A DNA stretch of 64,000 bases. It comes from Streptomyces sp. NBC_00659 (GTDB lineage Bacteria > Actinomycetota > Actinomycetes > Streptomycetales > Streptomycetaceae). Below, one piece after another: positions 14,814-23,959 of the stretch. The notes under the pieces are model-generated. The model did not search any database. It was not told where the DNA came from and saw only the letters and a list, made by a program, of their open reading frames with translations. The position numbers were made by a program, and so were the translations under genes. The first letter of the stretch is position 1. Each line of letters starts with the position of its first letter. The stretch is taken from positions 7,998,001-8,062,000 of the forward strand of contig NZ_CP109031.1 in assembly GCF_036226925.1 (NCBI RefSeq). Reading direction: 5' to 3'.

Positions 14814-17651
14814 TCAGGACACGCTGTCCACCGGGCAGTCGAAACGGTCATCGGGGCCCCAGTGGGTGGCGTCCCTCGCTCCTTGCGAGAGCATCCCGCA
14901 GGTCAGGTCCGTGAGCTTGTCTCCGGCGGGGGTGATCTCGCGAATGTGGATCTCCTTGTTCGGCGGGTAGTGGTGATCGCTGTCCAGGGTGATGACCCCG
15001 GATTCCCCCACGTAGTTGTGGATGCCGGGATCCTGCAGACGGGTGACGAGCGCCCTGGGTGAGAAGCCCGGGTCCGTCGAGATGATGGCGTTCATGGCCT
15101 CGGAGAGGATCTTGACGGCGTCGTATCCGAGCGCGGCGTCGTTCTCGGCGGACAGGTGGAAGGCCTGGCCGAACTTCTCGCCGAAGGGCCCGTCGGGCAG
15201 CGGGAGGCTGAACTGGTTGTAGAAGAGCTTCAGCGCGCCGTATTCCTTGCGCATCAGGCTCGGATGCAGGATCACGTCCGGCGCCGGGCTCTCCGCCAGC
15301 ACCGGTACCGGGGCGACGCGGGCGCGGCAGGCCTGGTCGGTCTGCATGTGCTCGAAGAGATCCTCCATGACGCTGGAGCGGCCCGCGTACAGGACGAAAC
15401 CGCCTGTGCTGTGGACGAGTGCGCAGACGGTGCCGGCGATGGCCCGTGTGGTGCGGCCGTTCTCCATCTCGCCGTACTTCACGAAGTGCACCGGCCCGGT
15501 CGAGCGGTAGGCGGTGTCGAACCGGTGGGCGAGGTCGGCGCTGAAGTACTCGTCCTTGGGGTCGTAGACCACGACGGCGGCCGGACCGGAGTCGCTGGGA
15601 GCGGGGTCCGTCAGAGCGTGCAGCTGAGGCGAGTGGCGGGCGAAGGACGCCATGACCTCGGCGATGCGTGCGTCGGGCGGTGAGAGCTGGAAGTACGACA
15701 CGGGCGAGTCGCCGTCGACCATGCGCTGGCCCGAGACGCCGGTCCCCAGGACGGTGATGCCCTGGGCTCCCAGTTCGATCGCGGCCTGCTGGGACTCCGG
15801 ACGGCTCTGGTGGAGACCCATGACGGCCGCGATGTGGTCCCGGCCCGCCCGGTCGACGATCATCTTCGCGACGTCCACAGTGCTTTTGTTGCTCTGGTTC
15901 AGGCCGCCGCGCGAGCCGTAGTGGAAGGACTCGCCGGCGTTGGCGACGAGCAGGCGTACGGGCACCTGAGCCTTGAGGCGGCGGCTGTTGACGTTCTTCT
16001 GGGCGAGCAGCGCGCCGCGCAGTGTCTGGAAGCCGATGGGCGCGGTGCGCTTGGACGTCGAGCCGACGCTCAGCGGCGCGAAGAAGACGACCGTGCGGTA
16101 GGGCCGGTCCGTGTCCACCTTCGCGTTCTGGTGGCCGAGGATCTTCTCCAGCTTTCTCAAGTCCTCGGCGTATTCGCCGTGGGCCAGGTCGCAGCCGTCG
16201 TTGCCGTCGGTCAGGCCGACGACCTCTCCGGTACCCACGTGCCGGCAGGAGGCCGCGAGACTTCCGTCGGGGAGGAGTTCCACCAGTTCCCGGGACAGGA
16301 CGAGGCCGCCCGCGCCCAGCATCACCGCGGCGGTCGCGGCGGCCACCGGACGCCACCAGTCGCGGACAAGGGGAGGACGGAAGTCCACCGTGGCGGGCAG
16401 GGGCACCTCCGCCGCCGGGGCGCCGTCGTCCGGGGTTCGCGGCAGCGCCAGCACCCGCACCGTGTCGGTGGCGTGGCCGGCGACCGCGGCCGAGAACGGC
16501 GCGGTCGCGTCATGACCTGTCGGGCGTGTGCCGAGGGCACCTCTCTGCGCGGGCAGCGCCCGAAGCGGCGGACTCGCGGCGTACGGGGGGAGCTCGTCCG
16601 TGGCCGCGCCCAGCACCAGCAGCGGACTGCTCTCGAGGTCGTGGGCGACAGCGGCGTATGTGTCCAGGAACTCCCGGCAGGCGGATCCCGCGCCGCCCAC
16701 GGCCGGCAGGAGCACCACGAAGGGCCATGCGCGCCGGGGGCGGAGACGGCTCCACGCGCGGGGCCGGGCCGCCTTCGCCAGGTCGCGGATCAACGCGGTG
16801 AGCAGGATCTCGCGGACCAGCTCCTCCTCGCGCGACTCCACCGCATGCGCGGGCTGCGCCGCCTCGTGGGCCAGGGCGAGCCGGTGCGTCACCCGCAGGT
16901 GCACCGCCGCCTTGAGGAAACTGCGGCCGGGCAGGTCCAGCATGCGGCTCACCCACGGGTGGCGCCTGTCGACACGCATGCCGTACCACCGGCGCCACAG
17001 CCAGCCGGCCACGACGCTCAGCAGGCGAAACGGAGCGCCCCACCATCCGTCCATGGCCTCGCCGAGCTGCGCGACGGGGAAGGCCTCGTGAAACCTCGCG
17101 GCGTACGCGTCGCACAGCAGCTTCCGCAGGGCGCGTCGCTGGCCCGCCGCGTCGACTTCCTGGACGGTGGCGCGCAGGACCGAGAGACAGGTGTCGAACT
17201 CGGGCAGCCGCAGCGCCCCGGCACCCTGCGGCACGGTCTCCCTCAGCTGCTCCGCAACGTCCTCCAGCAGGAGCAGGTGCGGCCCGTCCTCCCGCACGCG
17301 GGGCAGGTCCGGTCCTACGTCGCCGACAACCGCGTACGGGGCGAAGTGGGTGCCGTCGCGGTGGGCCCCGTCGCCAGAGGACTTGAGGCGCTCCATGTAG
17401 TCCAGCACAAGGCGGGTGAGCCCCGGATCCGGCTCCGGGGTGTCCGTGACCGCGCCACCGTCCGCCACCCGGGCCAGAAGCAGGGCCGGGAGCCCGTGCT
17501 CGCGGGACCGATGCCGGCGCGACGCGCCGGCCCGGCGGTCGATGAGGTACGGGTCGAGCACCCGGACGATCCGGTGGAGGTCGGCGGACACGGTCCGGTG
17601 TCGCTCGTCGCCGAGGGGTGGACGCGGCAAGGGGGAACCTCCAAATGGCAT
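14814..17651 (-). CDS. Membrane-anchored hybrid with type I periplasmic-binding domain
   Basis: A 945-residue protein. Residues 1-430 are predicted cytoplasmic, with basic and Trp-rich segments and a conserved-looking PFVVLLPAVGGAG stretch near 305 that resembles a nucleotide-fold strand but lacks a Walker motif. One transmembrane helix lies at about 435-455. The outer part (about 470-945) resembles branched-chain amino-acid-binding (LivK-type) receptors: VRLLVANAGE, DHIAAVMGLHQSRPES, ITVLGTGVSGQ. No permease or ATPase genes adjoin it, so it is more likely a sensor or receptor than a transporter. ATG 17651 has no ribosome site; TTG 17630, preceded by GGAGG, is a real alternative start. Exact function unknown. 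Confidence 0.75.
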   Translation of the reverse strand: MPFGGSPLPRPPLGDERHRTVSADLHRIVRVLDPYLIDRRAGASRRHRSREHGLPALLLARVADGGAVTDTPEPDPGLTRLVLDYMERLKSSGDGAHRDGTHFAPYAVVGDVGPDLPRVREDGPHLLLLEDVAEQLRETVPQGAGALRLPEFDTCLSVLRATVQEVDAAGQRRALRKLLCDAYAARFHEAFPVAQLGEAMDGWWGAPFRLLSVVAGWLWRRWYGMRVDRRHPWVSRMLDLPGRSFLKAAVHLRVTHRLALAHEAAQPAHAVESREEELVREILLTALIRDLAKAARPRAWSRLRPRRAWPFVVLLPAVGGAGSACREFLDTYAAVAHDLESSPLLVLGAATDELPPYAASPPLRALPAQRGALGTRPTGHDATAPFSAAVAGHATDTVRVLALPRTPDDGAPAAEVPLPATVDFRPPLVRDWWRPVAAATAAVMLGAGGLVLSRELVELLPDGSLAASCRHVGTGEVVGLTDGNDGCDLAHGEYAEDLRKLEKILGHQNAKVDTDRPYRTVVFFAPLSVGSTSKRTAPIGFQTLRGALLAQKNVNSRRLKAQVPVRLLVANAGESFHYGSRGGLNQSNKSTVDVAKMIVDRAGRDHIAAVMGLHQSRPESQQAAIELGAQGITVLGTGVSGQRMVDGDSPVSYFQLSPPDARIAEVMASFARHSPQLHALTDPAPSDSGPAAVVVYDPKDEYFSADLAHRFDTAYRSTGPVHFVKYGEMENGRTTRAIAGTVCALVHSTGGFVLYAGRSSVMEDLFEHMQTDQACRARVAPVPVLAESPAPDVILHPSLMRKEYGALKLFYNQFSLPLPDGPFGEKFGQAFHLSAENDAALGYDAVKILSEAMNAIISTDPGFSPRALVTRLQDPGIHNYVGESGVITLDSDHHYPPNKEIHIREITPAGDKLTDLTCGMLSQGARDATHWGPDDRFDCPVDSVS

Positions 17652-18134
17652 ATGTCGAGGGAGTGTTGCGTGAGTCTATGGACGGAATGTGCGGTACGGC
17701 GGGTTTGTCGCTGGTTGACCGCTAATGAAGTACCGCGTGCGCAGTGCGCTCGCATTGCGACCATCCGCACGCCGCCTCCCTCGCCCTCGCCCTGGCCCGT
17801 GGCACCGACGGCGCCGCCACGGACGCACCCGCTCCTTGATGCCGGCTCTCGTCATGCCCGCCTCGGGCGGCGTGACATCCGTCGACTCTGCGGTGGTTCC
17901 GATGGAACGCGAGTGGCCCGGCGTCCGTCTTGACGTGCAGGGGATCCATGTGACCCGCTCTCACGGCTGAGGCGGGTGGTGGTCTCCGGGCCGGCCGGCC
18001 GAGCCCCGGGCGCGTTGTCGCGGGCCGGGTGAACCCGCCCTGGCCGGTACGGCGTTCCGGTGGAACGCCCGGCTTCCCTTGGATGCACGTCCTCTGACGT
18101 GCCCTCAGTACCCCATGCTGGAAAGGAACTTGGA
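17652..18134. other. Divergent intergenic region, no gene recognised
   Basis: Nearly 480 bases between the divergent hybrid-receptor gene and the DUF3592-like gene. A short plus-strand frame (17725-17970) is arginine and proline-rich with no ribosome site and looks spurious. Promoters of both neighbours must lie here, but I see no convincing boxes. Confidence 0.45.
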
Positions 18135-18599
18135 ATGATCTTCGTCGTCCTTGTCTTTGTCGCGCTCGTGTCCGTCATCGTGATCGCCCCGGTCGCCGCG
18201 GGCGTGATGGCGGTCAGGAAGGTCCGTCGGCGGACACGGGCGCAACGGCACGGGCTGCGCACCGAGGGCAGATGCATACGGGTCGAAACCGTGCGGCGCT
18301 CGGGCGGGGGGTACGCCACCTCGACACGGCGCTACTACCTCTTCGAGTACGTCACCCACGACGGCCGGCAGTTCCGGTTCGAGGACTCCGCCCCGAACAC
18401 CACGATGCCCGGTGACCTCCTCACCGTCTCGTATCTCCCCGAGGACCCGGAAGGGGCCACGGTCGCGCTGCCCGGCGACCGGACGGCCCAGCGGGAACTC
18501 GGCTGTTTCCTGGTGTTCCTCGGCGTGGCACTGGCCATCGCGCTGACCGTCGCCGGTGTCGGGATCGGCGTGCTCTCCCTGTTCGCGGCCGATGCCTAG
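18135..18599 (+). CDS. DUF3592-like membrane protein
   Basis: A 154-residue protein with an N-terminal membrane helix (MIFVVLVFVALVSVIVIAPVAAGVMAV), a short basic turn, a soluble domain of about 80 residues beginning GRCIRVETVRRSGGGY and holding YYLFEYVTHDGRQFRFE and VSYLPEDPEGATV, then a second helix near the C-terminus (FLVFLGVALAIALTVAGVGI). This order fits DUF3592, a family of unknown role. ATG 18135 has AAAGGA about 9 bases upstream. It precedes the phospholipase C gene on the same strand by about 155 bases; they may or may not share a transcript. Confidence 0.75.
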   Translation: MIFVVLVFVALVSVIVIAPVAAGVMAVRKVRRRTRAQRHGLRTEGRCIRVETVRRSGGGYATSTRRYYLFEYVTHDGRQFRFEDSAPNTTMPGDLLTVSYLPEDPEGATVALPGDRTAQRELGCFLVFLGVALAIALTVAGVGIGVLSLFAADA

Positions 18600-18753
18600 G
18601 GTTTGTCCGGAACCGTTCGTCTCGCGTACCGCCGACCTTCACACGGGGGACAGGGTGCCCTTTCCTGACGTTCGGTGCGCTTGGAAAGCTTCCTTCACGC
18701 ACCTTCCGTCAGCCTCCGGCCCATGGGCCCGTCAGGACAAGAGGTCACCACTC

Positions 18754-20805
18754 ATGCCTCAAGTGAATCGGCGCCGATTCTTCCAACTCGCCGGTGGTAC
18801 AGCGGCGTTCACCGCGCTCTCCGGCAGTGTCCAGCGCGCGGCCGCCGTGCCGGCGCATCGACGCTCGGGCACGATCGAGGATGTCGAGCACATCGTCGTC
18901 CTGATGCAGGAAAACCGCTCGTTCGACCACTACTTCGGCTCGATGAGAGGCGTCCGCGGCTTCGGCGACCCGCGTCCGGCGAGCCCGGCCGGCACCAAGC
19001 CGGTCTGGCACCAGTCGGACGGCACCAAGGACGTGCTCCCCTTCCGCCCGGAGCTGGACGACCTCGGTCTCGCGTTCATCAAGGACCTTCCGCACGGATG
19101 GAGCGACGGGCACGCCGCGTTCAACAAGGGCAGGTACGACAAGTGGGTGCCCGCCAAGTCGGCCACGACGATGGCGTATCTGACGCGTGAGGACATCCCG
19201 TTCCACTACGCGCTGGCCGACTCGTTCACCGTCTGCGACGCCTACCACTGCTCGTTCATCGGCTCGACGGACCCCAACCGCTACTACATGTGGACCGGTT
19301 ACACGGGCAACGACGGCAAGGGCGGCGGACCGGTCCTCGGCAACGACGAGGCGGGGTACCGCTGGACCACGTACCCGGAGCGGCTGGAAGCGGCCGGGAT
19401 CTCCTGGAAGGTGTACCAGGACATCGGCGACGGGCTGGACGCCAACGGCTCCTGGGGCTGGATCCCCGACGCCTACCGGGGCAACTACGGCGACAACTCA
19501 CTGCTGTACTTCGACCAGTACCGCAACGCCCAGCCGGGAGACCCGCTGTACGACAAGGCCCGCACCGGCACCGACGCCCGCAAGGGCGAGGGGTTCTTCG
19601 ACGGGCTCAGGGCCGACGTGCAGGCTGGCAAGCTGCCGCAGATCTCCTGGATCGCCGCTCCCGAGGCGTTCACCGAGCACCCCAACTGGCCCGCCAACTA
19701 CGGCGCCTGGTACATCTCCCAGGTGCTGGACGCGCTCACCTCCGACCCCGAGGTGTGGAGCAGGACGGCCCTGTTCGTCACGTACGACGAGAACGACGGC
19801 TTCTTCGACCACCTGGTGCCGCCCTTCCCGCCGCAGTCCGCGGCGCAGGGCAAGTCCACGGTCGACGTCGGCCCGGACCTGTACGCGGGCGACGCGAGCC
19901 GTGCGGCCGGACCCTACGGACTGGGGCAGCGGGTGCCGATGCTCGTCGTCTCGCCCTGGAGCAAGGGCGGCTACGTCTGCTCCGAAACCCTCGACCACAC
20001 CTCGATCATCCGGTTCATGGAAGCCCGGTTCGGGGTGCGCGAGCCCAACATCTCGCCCTGGCGACGCGCTGTCTGCGGCGACCTCACGGCCGCCTTCGAC
20101 TTCGCGCGGAAGGACGCCGGGCCGGTCACGCTGCCCCGCACCGACGGCTACCGGCCGCCGGACGGCGACCGCCACCCGGACTACGTGCCGACCCCTCCCG
20201 CGAACCCCGCCCTGCCCCGGCAGGAGCGCGGCTCGCGCCCGACGCGCCCGCTCAAGTACGCCCCGCTCGTGGACGGTTCGGCGGACACCGCGGCCGGCAG
20301 GTTCACGCTGACCTTCGGCTCCGGGCCCAAGGCGGGCGCGGCCTTCCTGGTCACCTCCGGCAACCGCGCCGACGGCCCCTGGACGTACACCACGGCAGCG
20401 GGCAAGACCATCTCTGACACCTGGAACTCGGCCTATTCCGGAGGCTCGTACGACCTCACGGTGCACGGTCCGAACGGCTTCCTGCGCACCTTCAAGGGCT
20501 CCAACGGGACGGCGGGACCGGAGATAACGGCCCGCCACACCGGCTGCGACGTCGAGCTCACCTTCGTGAACAAGGGCGCGTCCACGGCGACGCTCAGGCT
20601 CACGAACGGCTACGGCGGACCGTCCCAGGTCTTCCGGGTCCGGGCGGGCGCGACCGTGAAGCACACGGTGGACCTGCGGGCGAGCGAGTGCTGGTACGAC
20701 CTGAGCGTCGTCGCCGACGGCCAGGCGGGCTTCCTGCGGCGATTCGCCGGACATGTCGAGAATGGCCGGCCCGGTGTGAGCGACCCTGCCCTTATTACGG
20801 TCTGA
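18754..20805 (+). CDS. Tat-exported phosphocholine-type phospholipase C
   Basis: A 683-residue phospholipase C of the non-haemolytic PlcN/acid-phosphatase superfamily, cleaving phospholipid headgroups outside the cell. The twin-arginine signal is clear: NRRRFFQLAGGTAAFTAL at residues 5-22. The catalytic start ENRSFDHYFG is near 50, DPNRYYMWTGY near 170, YDENDGFFDH near 345. Two C-terminal beta repeats of the phospholipase C-associated type follow, starting near 510 and 600. ATG 18754 has AAGAGG upstream and begins just before the signal. Length is normal. Such enzymes are often phosphate-regulated in streptomycetes; no PHO box was searched for by computation. Confidence 0.95.
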   Translation: MPQVNRRRFFQLAGGTAAFTALSGSVQRAAAVPAHRRSGTIEDVEHIVVLMQENRSFDHYFGSMRGVRGFGDPRPASPAGTKPVWHQSDGTKDVLPFRPELDDLGLAFIKDLPHGWSDGHAAFNKGRYDKWVPAKSATTMAYLTREDIPFHYALADSFTVCDAYHCSFIGSTDPNRYYMWTGYTGNDGKGGGPVLGNDEAGYRWTTYPERLEAAGISWKVYQDIGDGLDANGSWGWIPDAYRGNYGDNSLLYFDQYRNAQPGDPLYDKARTGTDARKGEGFFDGLRADVQAGKLPQISWIAAPEAFTEHPNWPANYGAWYISQVLDALTSDPEVWSRTALFVTYDENDGFFDHLVPPFPPQSAAQGKSTVDVGPDLYAGDASRAAGPYGLGQRVPMLVVSPWSKGGYVCSETLDHTSIIRFMEARFGVREPNISPWRRAVCGDLTAAFDFARKDAGPVTLPRTDGYRPPDGDRHPDYVPTPPANPALPRQERGSRPTRPLKYAPLVDGSADTAAGRFTLTFGSGPKAGAAFLVTSGNRADGPWTYTTAAGKTISDTWNSAYSGGSYDLTVHGPNGFLRTFKGSNGTAGPEITARHTGCDVELTFVNKGASTATLRLTNGYGGPSQVFRVRAGATVKHTVDLRASECWYDLSVVADGQAGFLRRFAGHVENGRPGVSDPALITV

Positions 20806-20857
20806 TGGGTCCACAACTGACCGTTGTTTTCCGGCCAGGCCACGGTAGGGTGCCCCG

Positions 20858-21694
20858 GTGACCACGCAATCGAACACTCCTGCAGGTTGGTACCCGGACC
20901 CGAACGGGAAGTCCCAGACACAGCGTTACTGGGACGGCTCGCAGTGGACCGACCAGGAGGCCCCGGCCGGACAGGTGCCGCACCAGGGCACCCCGCCCCA
21001 GCAGCCCTTCCCTCAGCAGGCCACCGCCCCCGACCCGCGCGTCCAGCGCCAGGTGCAGCAGCAGGCCGGGGTGGCCCCGAGCGGTGTCGGCGGCGGCACG
21101 CTGTTCACCGAGCCGGTCCTGGTGGTGAACCAGAAGGCCAAGCTGATCGAGCTGACCAACGAGTACAAGGTCATGGACCAGCAGGGCAACCCGGTCGGCT
21201 CGGTCACCGAGGTCGGTCAGGGCGTGCTGCGGAAGATCCTGCGGCTCGTCTCCAGCCTCGACCAGTTCCTCACCCACCGGATGGAGATCCGCGACGCCCA
21301 GGGCCAGCCGCAGTTGCTGCTGACCCGGCCGGCGAAGATATTCAAGTCCCGCGTGATCGTGACGCGTCCGGACGGTTCCGCCGTCGGTGAGATCGTCCAG
21401 AAGAACATGATCGGCAAGATCAACTTCGCGATCAACGTGGACGGCCGTCAGGTCGGCGCGATCAAGGCGGAGAACTGGCGTGCCTGGAACTTCGCGATCG
21501 TCGACGAGTCGGAGAAAGAGGTGGCCCGGATCACGAAGACCTGGGAAGGCCTCGCCAAGACGATGTTCACGAGCGCGGACAACTACGTCCTGCAGATCCA
21601 CTTCCAGCTCCCCGAGCCGCTGCTGAGCCTCGTCGTCGCGACGGCGCTGACCGTCGACACGGCGCTCAAGCAGGACTCCCGCGGACTGGGCTGA
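20858..21694 (+). CDS. DUF2510 plus scramblase/LURP-one-like protein
   Basis: A 278-residue protein in two parts. Residues 5-32 are a DUF2510 motif (GWYPDPNGKSQTQRYWDG then W-T), a short beta unit common in actinobacterial membrane and secretion-linked proteins. After a Gln/Pro-rich linker, residues 90-275 match the phospholipid scramblase/LURP-one-related fold: LFTEPVLVVNQKAKL, YKVMDQQGNPVGSV, and a final hydrophobic strand with helix. The GTG at 20858 is the start; its ribosome site is weak (GGTAGGG). It lies 52 bases after phospholipase C. Actual lipid movement by bacterial members is unproven. A perfect 17-bp hairpin follows. Confidence 0.88.
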   Translation: MTTQSNTPAGWYPDPNGKSQTQRYWDGSQWTDQEAPAGQVPHQGTPPQQPFPQQATAPDPRVQRQVQQQAGVAPSGVGGGTLFTEPVLVVNQKAKLIELTNEYKVMDQQGNPVGSVTEVGQGVLRKILRLVSSLDQFLTHRMEIRDAQGQPQLLLTRPAKIFKSRVIVTRPDGSAVGEIVQKNMIGKINFAINVDGRQVGAIKAENWRAWNFAIVDESEKEVARITKTWEGLAKTMFTSADNYVLQIHFQLPEPLLSLVVATALTVDTALKQDSRGLG

Positions 21695-21711
21695 CAGGTC
21701 ACGGTAGTAAG

Positions 21712-21749
21712 GGAAGGGTGGCCGCGGATCTCTCCGCGGCCACCCTTCC
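21712..21749. terminator. Perfect 17-bp hairpin between convergent genes
   Basis: GGAAGGGTGGCCGCGGA (21712-21728) pairs base for base with 21733-21749 around a TCTC loop. It has no T-run. It sits between the convergent scramblase-like and DMT-transporter genes, so it likely ends transcripts from both sides. Confidence 0.8.
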
Positions 21750-21799
21750 GGCATGTCCCGCCCGTCGCACCGACCGCGGTCTCCCGCGGCGACGCCCCG

Positions 21800-22765
21800 C
21801 TAGAGGGACGTCAGATGGCCCGAGTCGGTCTGCCGGGGCACCAACGAGGGTTCGTACGCCGCGCCGTTCGGCCCCAGCGCCAGCACCGCGGCGACCGGAT
21901 GGTCGTCGTCCGCCGGGCCGTCCAGGTGGGCGTCCCCCGTCGCGGCGGGCTCGGGCGCCGAACGCGAGAGCGTCACCACGCCCCACGCGGCGACCGATGC
22001 CCCCGCGAGCGCGAGCAGCAGGCCCGCCGCGCCGCCCTGGAGGCGCTCACCGAGCAGGGACAGTCCGATCGCCGCCGCTGCCAGCGGGTTGGCGAGCGTC
22101 ACGACGGCCAGCGGGGCGCCGAGCCCGCCCTGATAGGCGGTCTGCGACAGCAGCAGCCCGCCCGCCGCGAAGGCCGCCACGAGCAGTGCCACCACGGCCA
22201 CCTGCGCGCTGAGCGGCGAGTCCGAACGGTCCGTCGCGGCGACCGTCACGGTCTGGGTGAGGGCCGAGGCCACGCCCGAGGCGAACCCGGCGGCCGTCGC
22301 GTGCCGCAGCCCCGGCCGGGCACCACGTGCCAGCGCGCCGATGACCGCGGCGGTCGTTCCCGCGACGGCGAGCGCCTGCGGCAGGCTCAGTACCTCGTCC
22401 GGCGCGGCCCCGGACGCCGTGACGAGCAGCGCGGCGAGGCCGGTCAGGGTGAGCGCCGTGCCGCGCCACTCGACCGCGCTGACGCGCCGTCCGGCGACCC
22501 GCGCGCCCAGCGGCACGGCGGCCACGAGGGTGAGCGCCCCGAGCGGCTGGACCAGGGTGAGGGTTCCGTACTTGAGGGCCGCCACGTGCAGCAGTGCGGC
22601 CGAGGCGTTCAGTGTCACCGACCACCACCAGGCGCCCTCGGCCAGCAGGCGCAGCGTGCCCGAGCCGGCGGACCGGGCGGCGAGCCGCTCCTGCGCGACG
22701 GCGGCGGCGGCGTAGGCGACGGCGGAGAACAGGGACAGGACGACAGCGACGAGCGTCGGGTTCAT
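21800..22765 (-). CDS. DMT-superfamily (EamA-like) transporter
   Basis: A 321-residue inner-membrane protein with about nine or ten hydrophobic helices in the doubled arrangement of drug/metabolite transporters; the first repeat starts VVLSLFSAVAYAAAAVAQERL and includes the family-like QPLGALTLVAAVPLG segment near residue 75. A hydrophilic, acidic C-terminal tail of about 45 residues is unusual. Its ATG overlaps the stop of the PAP2 gene by the 4-base ATGA arrangement, so the two are translationally coupled. The substrate cannot be told from the sequence; pairing with a lipid phosphatase suggests an envelope-lipid or polyol-phosphate role. Confidence 0.85.
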   Translation of the reverse strand: MNPTLVAVVLSLFSAVAYAAAAVAQERLAARSAGSGTLRLLAEGAWWWSVTLNASAALLHVAALKYGTLTLVQPLGALTLVAAVPLGARVAGRRVSAVEWRGTALTLTGLAALLVTASGAAPDEVLSLPQALAVAGTTAAVIGALARGARPGLRHATAAGFASGVASALTQTVTVAATDRSDSPLSAQVAVVALLVAAFAAGGLLLSQTAYQGGLGAPLAVVTLANPLAAAAIGLSLLGERLQGGAAGLLLALAGASVAAWGVVTLSRSAPEPAATGDAHLDGPADDDHPVAAVLALGPNGAAYEPSLVPRQTDSGHLTSL

Positions 22766-23694
22766 CGCCCGGCTCCCACGAGTTCGGGCAGATCACGTAC
22801 GGGGATCGCGGCGGGCTCGTGGCCGAGGTGCCGTCCCGGGGCCGTCGCCGTCCGGTGCGGCGGGTGGACCACGGCGAGGGCGACGCAGAGCAGCGCGGTC
22901 GCCACGATCGCGTCGAGCCAGTAGTGGTTCGCGGTGCCGACGATCACCAGCAGGGTGAGCAGGGGATGCAGCAGCCACAGCGCGCGCAGCCGCGACCGGG
23001 TCGCGGTGATCAGGCCGATCGCGACCATCAGCGCCCAGCCGAAGTGCAGCGACGGCATCGCCGCGAACTGGTTCGCCAGGGCGTCGGCCGCCGGGTGCGC
23101 GCCGTACACGGTGGGCCCGTACACCTGGCCGGTGTCGACGAGGCCCGTCTCGGCGAGCAGCCGCGGCGGCGCGAGCGGGAAGGCGAGGTGCCCGGCCAGG
23201 GCGGCCGCGGTGACCAGGGCGAGGATCCGGCGGGCCCACACGTAGTGCGCCGGGCGCCGCAGATACAGCCAGACCAGGAAGGCGGCGGTGGCCGGGAAGT
23301 GGACGGTCGCGTAATAGGTGTTCGCGAGGTGCACGAGGGTGTCGCTGTGCAGCAGCGCGGTCTGGACGGAGCCCTCGTCCGGCAGGCGCAGGGACCGCTC
23401 CCAGCCCCAGACGCTGTGCGCGTCGGCGAAGGCCTCGTCGGTGCGGCCGGTGGCCGTCAGACGGCCGGCCTTGTAGACGACGAAGAGCCCGACGACGAGC
23501 AGCAGCTCCCGCAGAAGCGGCGGGCGTGCCGCGGTGTCGTCGGGGCGTGTGTCCGGACGGGCGTGCGCGTGAGGGCGTCGGCGCGTGCGGGCGGCCGCGT
23601 CGTGTGACGCGGCCGATGGTGTCGCCGCGTCGGGCGGCTCCGGTTCTGACGTGGACTCGGATGCGGAATCCGCAGGCTCGGTTCGGGAATCCAT
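22762..23694 (-). CDS. PAP2-family phosphatase/phosphotransferase
   Basis: A 310-residue integral membrane PAP2-superfamily protein of the AUR1/inositol-phosphotransferase-like (PAP2_3) branch. A disordered charged leader of about 55 residues precedes roughly six helices. The catalytic motifs are PSLHFGWALM near residue 215 and NHYWLDAIVA near 265, giving the two histidines and the aspartate; the KxxxRP-like first motif is weak, as in this branch. ATG 23694 follows GGGGGCCGGGGG. It is coupled to the DMT gene by a 4-base overlap and is divergent from a TetR gene across a repeat array. Likely acts on a membrane lipid headgroup; the exact substrate is unknown. Confidence 0.88.
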   Translation of the reverse strand: MDSRTEPADSASESTSEPEPPDAATPSAASHDAAARTRRRPHAHARPDTRPDDTAARPPLLRELLLVVGLFVVYKAGRLTATGRTDEAFADAHSVWGWERSLRLPDEGSVQTALLHSDTLVHLANTYYATVHFPATAAFLVWLYLRRPAHYVWARRILALVTAAALAGHLAFPLAPPRLLAETGLVDTGQVYGPTVYGAHPAADALANQFAAMPSLHFGWALMVAIGLITATRSRLRALWLLHPLLTLLVIVGTANHYWLDAIVATALLCVALAVVHPPHRTATAPGRHLGHEPAAIPVRDLPELVGAGR

Positions 23695-23804
23695 CCCCCG
23701 GCCCCCTTGCTGACGGCTTGATGTCGTGAAGTGCGCGGTGAGCCCAGGGCAGGATCCACTCGGCCTTCCCTGTGCGGGAGGAGTGGGTCCTGTCCGAGGC
23801 TCAT

Positions 23805-23900
23805 CGATACGGCAGTGTACCGATACGGCAGTGTACCGATACGAGCATGTACCGATACGCAGGTGTACCGATACGGATGCGTACCGGTACCCTTGCGTAT
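23805..23900. repeat. 16-bp tandem array of GTACCGATAC palindromes
   Basis: Six consecutive 16-base units starting at 23805, 23821, 23837, 23853, 23869 and 23885. The first two are identical (CGATACGGCAGTGTAC), the last is degenerate. Each junction forms a near-palindrome GTACCGATAC, perfect at 23882-23891 (GTACCGGTAC). The array lies between the divergent PAP2 and TetR genes and ends just before a possible -10 box TACACT at 23905. It looks like a multi-site operator. Confidence 0.85.
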
Positions 23901-23959
23901 CGATTACACTGGGCGCAAGACCGCACCGGCATCGCCCGGATCGAGCGAGGAGAAGCCTC

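Noticed and set aside
15810..17933. 707-residue plus-strand frame opposite the hybrid receptor gene
   Set aside because: Composition is Arg/Gly/His-rich without a domain, while the minus-strand frame has a membrane helix and a binding-protein fold.
23805..23900. CRISPR array
   Set aside because: Units of 16 bases run head to tail without spacers of unique sequence, and no cas genes are present. A multi-site operator fits better.
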